DNA from: Deltaproteobacteria bacterium
Lineage (GTDB): Bacteria; Myxococcota; B64-G9
NCBI GenBank assembly: GCA_030591745.1
Contig: JAUVAM010000014.1
Coordinates: 1-15,417, forward strand
Length of the DNA stretch: 15,417 nucleotides
Reading direction: 5' to 3'
Of this stretch, positions 13,180 through 15,417 are shown one piece after another (position 1 is the stretch's first letter; each line of letters opens with the position of its first letter). The notes under the pieces were generated by a model, which was not told the origin of the DNA, did not search any database, and was given only the letters and a program-made list of their open reading frames with translations. The position numbers were made by a program, and so were the translations under genes.

Positions 13180-14151
13180 ATGAAAAATTTATTGAGCTTC
13201 CTGCTGATCTTGGTCTGGCTAGGCCCGGCACAGGCAGCCGATTCGCCTAAGCCCGTCAAAATCGCCATGTTGGAACTTTCGCCTCAGGGCTTCGACCAGG
13301 ACACGGCCGACACCTTGACCGGGGTCTTTTTGTCCGAGCTCGTGCGAGGCGGTGGGGTGAGCGTCATCAGCAAGGCGGATTTGGCCAAGCTCATCAGCGT
13401 AGAAAAAATGAAAATGCTTTTGGGCTGTCCTGAAGACGATCCGAATTGCGTCGTCGAACACGCCCAGGCCCTGGGCGACGCCATCTTGATCTGGGGCTCG
13501 GTGGGCCGCGTGGGCGATCGGGCCGTCATCAGCGTGGCCGCCGTCGACATGAACAAATCTGCATCCGTGGGACGAGCCAGTCGAACCGTGGACGCCGATG
13601 ATGGACAGGATCTCATCGACGCCGCGACCGAAGTGGCCGACGAGATTCGCGCCAGTCTGGGGCTTTCGGCCGAGGCCACCTGGAGCCCGATCCTGGGCTT
13701 CTCCTTGCGCTACGGCGGTTTCGTGAGCGGCTACCTGGGGGAATCGGAGGGCGGCGAGCCGGGCACTTACCTGCACGGTCTTGAGTTGGAATTCATCGCA
13801 TTCATTTTCGAGTGGCTTCCGGCCTATTTGAAGGTGGGTCTGACTTTCGGTGATGGGGACACGGACGTGATCTTCGTGCCCGCCACCATCGGCATCAAAT
13901 ACCGATTCCTGCGCGAATGGATCACGCCTTACATCGGCCTGGGGCTGGGCCTGGAGTTTCTGGACTTCGACGACGACTCGGGCAACGCCATCAGCCTGCA
14001 CGTCATCGGCGGTTTCGAGATCAACCCCTGGAAGCGAGTCGGTTTTTGCATCGATGGGGGCTTCAACTTCAGCCAATACTTCAACACCTCCACGAAGAAC
14101 TTGAGCCAGGTAGGCGGCAAGCTGCACGTGGGTGTGATCTATAGATATTGA
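13180..14151 (+). CDS. Outer-membrane protein with CsgG/TolB-like N-domain and C-terminal beta-barrel
   Basis: The 323-residue product has a signal peptide (hydrophobic 4-15, cleavage near AQA|A, 19/20). Residues about 25-165 have the look of the CsgG/FlgO/TolB-N fold common in Myxococcota exported proteins: KIAMLELSPQG, LTGVFLSELVRGGGVSVISKADL, then GCPEDDPNCVVEHAQALGD and ILIWGSVGRVGDRAVISV. From about 170 the sequence alternates as in a small barrel (SLRYGGFVSGYLG, ITPYIGLGLGLEFLDF) and ends HVGVIYRY, with the terminal aromatic residue of outer-membrane barrels that are inserted by BamA. It may sense or bind a periplasmic ligand; its function is unknown. The KamA-like gene starts 11 nt after its stop, so the two are probably cotranscribed. 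Confidence 0.82.
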   Translation: MKNLLSFLLILVWLGPAQAADSPKPVKIAMLELSPQGFDQDTADTLTGVFLSELVRGGGVSVISKADLAKLISVEKMKMLLGCPEDDPNCVVEHAQALGDAILIWGSVGRVGDRAVISVAAVDMNKSASVGRASRTVDADDGQDLIDAATEVADEIRASLGLSAEATWSPILGFSLRYGGFVSGYLGESEGGEPGTYLHGLELEFIAFIFEWLPAYLKVGLTFGDGDTDVIFVPATIGIKYRFLREWITPYIGLGLGLEFLDFDDDSGNAISLHVIGGFEINPWKRVGFCIDGGFNFSQYFNTSTKNLSQVGGKLHVGVIYRY

Positions 14152-14162
14152 TACGAGATTCG

Positions 14163-15209
14163 ATGTCGCGCCAAGCCTGGAAAGACGAACTCGCCTCCTG
14201 CATCACGGGACCGGAAGCACTAGATCTCAACCCGCGACGTGAGCGAGCCATGGATCGAGTCACCCGGCGCTATCCCATGCGCGTGCCGCCTCAGTTGGCC
14301 CGATTGATGGACGCCTCCGATCCCCTCTGCCCCATCGCACGGCAGGTGCTGCCCCACCCCGACGAGTTGCGCTCCGGTGGGCAGGCCGATCCCCTGGACG
14401 AAGAAAACTTCTTCATCGCCCCGGGGGTCATCCGCCGCTTCGACGATCGCCTGCTGGTCCTTATCAGCAACACTTGCCCCGTGCTCTGCCGCCACTGCAA
14501 CCGCAAGCGATATTGGAAAAGTGACGGCAAGCCCCCGGCATTGGCCAGCCCAGAAGACATCGCCGAGGCCCTCAAAAAAAGCACAGGCCGGATCAAAGAA
14601 GTCATCTTGAGCGGTGGCGAGCCCCTGCTCCGAAGCGATGCCGACTTGAACCGATTGCTCATGGCAGCCCGTGGCCATGCCGGGGTGGAACTGCTGCGTA
14701 TTCATTCCCGAGCGCCCGTGTCCTTGCCGAACCGCATCACCCCAGGCCTTGTTCAGATGCTGCGCCGCCATCGGCCTCTGTGGTTTGTCACCCACTTCAA
14801 CCACGCCAAGGAAATCGACAAACAGGCCAGCCGCGCCTTGGAGCGCCTGCAGACAGCCGGCATTCCGGTTCTGAACCAGGCCGTGCTGTTGAAGGGAATC
14901 AACGACAGCCTCGAATCCTTGGAGGATCTGGGTCGAGCGCTTCTGGCCGCGGGCGTGAAGCCCCACACTCTTTTCCAGCTTGACCGAGCCGAAGGCACCC
15001 TGCACTTCCAGGTGCCCCTGAAAAAAGCGGTGGCGCTGGTGGCCAAGCTGCGAGCGAAGCGCTCAGGCCTGCTCACGCCCCATTTCTTGGCGGATCTGCC
15101 CGGCAGGGGCGGCAAGGTGCCCATCACCCCCAGCGCCATTGAGGCCTTTGTAGAGAATGGAGCCTGGATCAAAGGCTCCGATGGCAAGCGAGTTTTCTAT
15201 CGCTGCTGA
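14163..15209 (+). CDS. KamA-family radical SAM protein (lysine 2,3-aminomutase-like)
   Basis: From ATG 14163 the protein has 348 residues. The radical SAM cluster motif is C105-x3-C109-x2-C112 (CPVLCRHC), with SAM-binding SGGEP at 150-154. The family's PLP lysine is present in GRGGK (K318). The two aspartates that hold the substrate amino group in lysine 2,3-aminomutase have counterparts: D274 (QLDRAEG) and D311 (DLPGRGGK). So all chemistry for a PLP/SAM 2,3-aminomutase is present. The length is nearer EpmB (about 342, modifies elongation factor P) than classical KamA (about 416), but the D-L-P-G-x-G-G-K block resembles KamA. Substrate (free lysine, glutamate or EF-P lysine) is undecided. A TTG at 14148 would overlap the previous stop by 4 nt; ATG 14163 is preferred, though neither has a good Shine-Dalgarno. 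Confidence 0.88.
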   Translation: MSRQAWKDELASCITGPEALDLNPRRERAMDRVTRRYPMRVPPQLARLMDASDPLCPIARQVLPHPDELRSGGQADPLDEENFFIAPGVIRRFDDRLLVLISNTCPVLCRHCNRKRYWKSDGKPPALASPEDIAEALKKSTGRIKEVILSGGEPLLRSDADLNRLLMAARGHAGVELLRIHSRAPVSLPNRITPGLVQMLRRHRPLWFVTHFNHAKEIDKQASRALERLQTAGIPVLNQAVLLKGINDSLESLEDLGRALLAAGVKPHTLFQLDRAEGTLHFQVPLKKAVALVAKLRAKRSGLLTPHFLADLPGRGGKVPITPSAIEAFVENGAWIKGSDGKRVFYRC

Positions 15210-15229
15210 AGCTTAGGGCCCATCTACCC

Positions 15230-15417
15230 TTACTTATTCACCATTTTGTGCAAACCGCCCAGCAAATCAATCGGCACCGGGAAGATCACGGTGGATGAGT
15301 TCTCGGTGGAGATCTCCGACAAGGTTTGCAAATAGCGAAGCTGCATGGTGCCCGGCTCGGAAGCGATGATGGCGGCCGCCTCGGAAAGCTTTTGCGAGGC
15401 CTGCAATTCGCCTTCGG
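15230..15417 (-). CDS. C-terminus of an SPFH/band 7 (stomatin/slipin-type) protein, partial
   Basis: A minus-strand frame enters from the right edge and ends at TAA (plus 15230-15232), giving 61 complete residues. The text [14 protein letters not shown]...[10 protein letters not shown]...FPVPIDLL is characteristic of the C-terminus of slipin-type SPFH proteins, which form oligomeric membrane rings often paired with an NfeD-like protein. That partner would lie outside the window. The gene is convergent with the KamA-like gene, 20 nt apart; only a weak AGGG/CCCT dyad lies between. Confidence 0.85.
   Translation of the reverse strand, partial: EGELQASQKLSEAAAIIASEPGTMQLRYLQTLSEISTENSSTVIFPVPIDLLGGLHKMVNK

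Noticed and set aside
15210..15232. Bidirectional terminator between the KamA-like gene and the SPFH gene
   Set aside because: Only a 4-bp AGGG/CCCT dyad is visible, without T-runs on either side.

Overview
The window looks like chromosomal DNA of a moderately GC-rich Gram-negative bacterium of the deltaproteobacterial/Myxococcota type (possibly Bradymonadia). This is inferred from protein style, not from a marker gene: an SppA with a barrel-like N-terminus, a sigma-54 response regulator, a very cysteine-rich multi-module lipoprotein, a CehA/McbA-type PHP lipoprotein, an outer-membrane protein with a CsgG/TolB-like N-domain, a KamA-family radical SAM enzyme and a slipin-type SPFH protein. I see no rRNA, tRNA, CRISPR array, insertion sequence or integrase.

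Layout. 1-89: tail of an unidentified gene. 221-2659 (+): SppA-family peptidase with an extra, outer-membrane-like N-terminal region. 2660-3088: 429-nt intergenic region with a 20-bp tandem repeat, a long compound hairpin, a second G-rich hairpin, a promoter candidate and a two-hairpin leader that covers the next ribosome binding site. 3089-4435 (+): NtrC-family sigma-54 response regulator. Just after it come a 9-bp-arm palindrome (4439-4460) and a near-consensus -24/-12 promoter (4550-4565), placed to drive an 80-residue winged-helix protein (4609-4851). Then aspartate kinase (4896-6101, +), which meets a convergent family A DNA polymerase without a 5' nuclease domain (6104-7852, -) with only 2 nt between the stop codons. 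7896-10175 (-): 759-residue lipoprotein with 126 cysteines. It is divergent from 10368-13013 (+), an 881-residue lipoprotein with a complete PHP metal site. 13180-14151 (+): outer-membrane protein; 14163-15209 (+): KamA-family radical SAM protein, closely coupled to it. 15230-15417 (-): C-terminus of an SPFH/band 7 protein.

How parts work together. The best-supported unit is a self-contained regulatory circuit: activator gene, candidate enhancer palindrome, sigma-54 promoter and a small DNA-binding-type protein in that order. The two large lipoproteins share a 192-nt divergent control region with a promoter on each side and two hairpins in the leader of the PHP gene. Two genes (aspartate kinase and the outer-membrane protein) lack a Shine-Dalgarno and have an extended -10 only 7-8 nt before ATG, which suggests leaderless mRNAs. 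A 31-bp hairpin element carrying the GCGAAGC mini-hairpin occurs twice, in opposite orientations, in intergenic DNA.

All structures and motifs were found by eye; folding energies, homologue searches and promoter activity were not computed.
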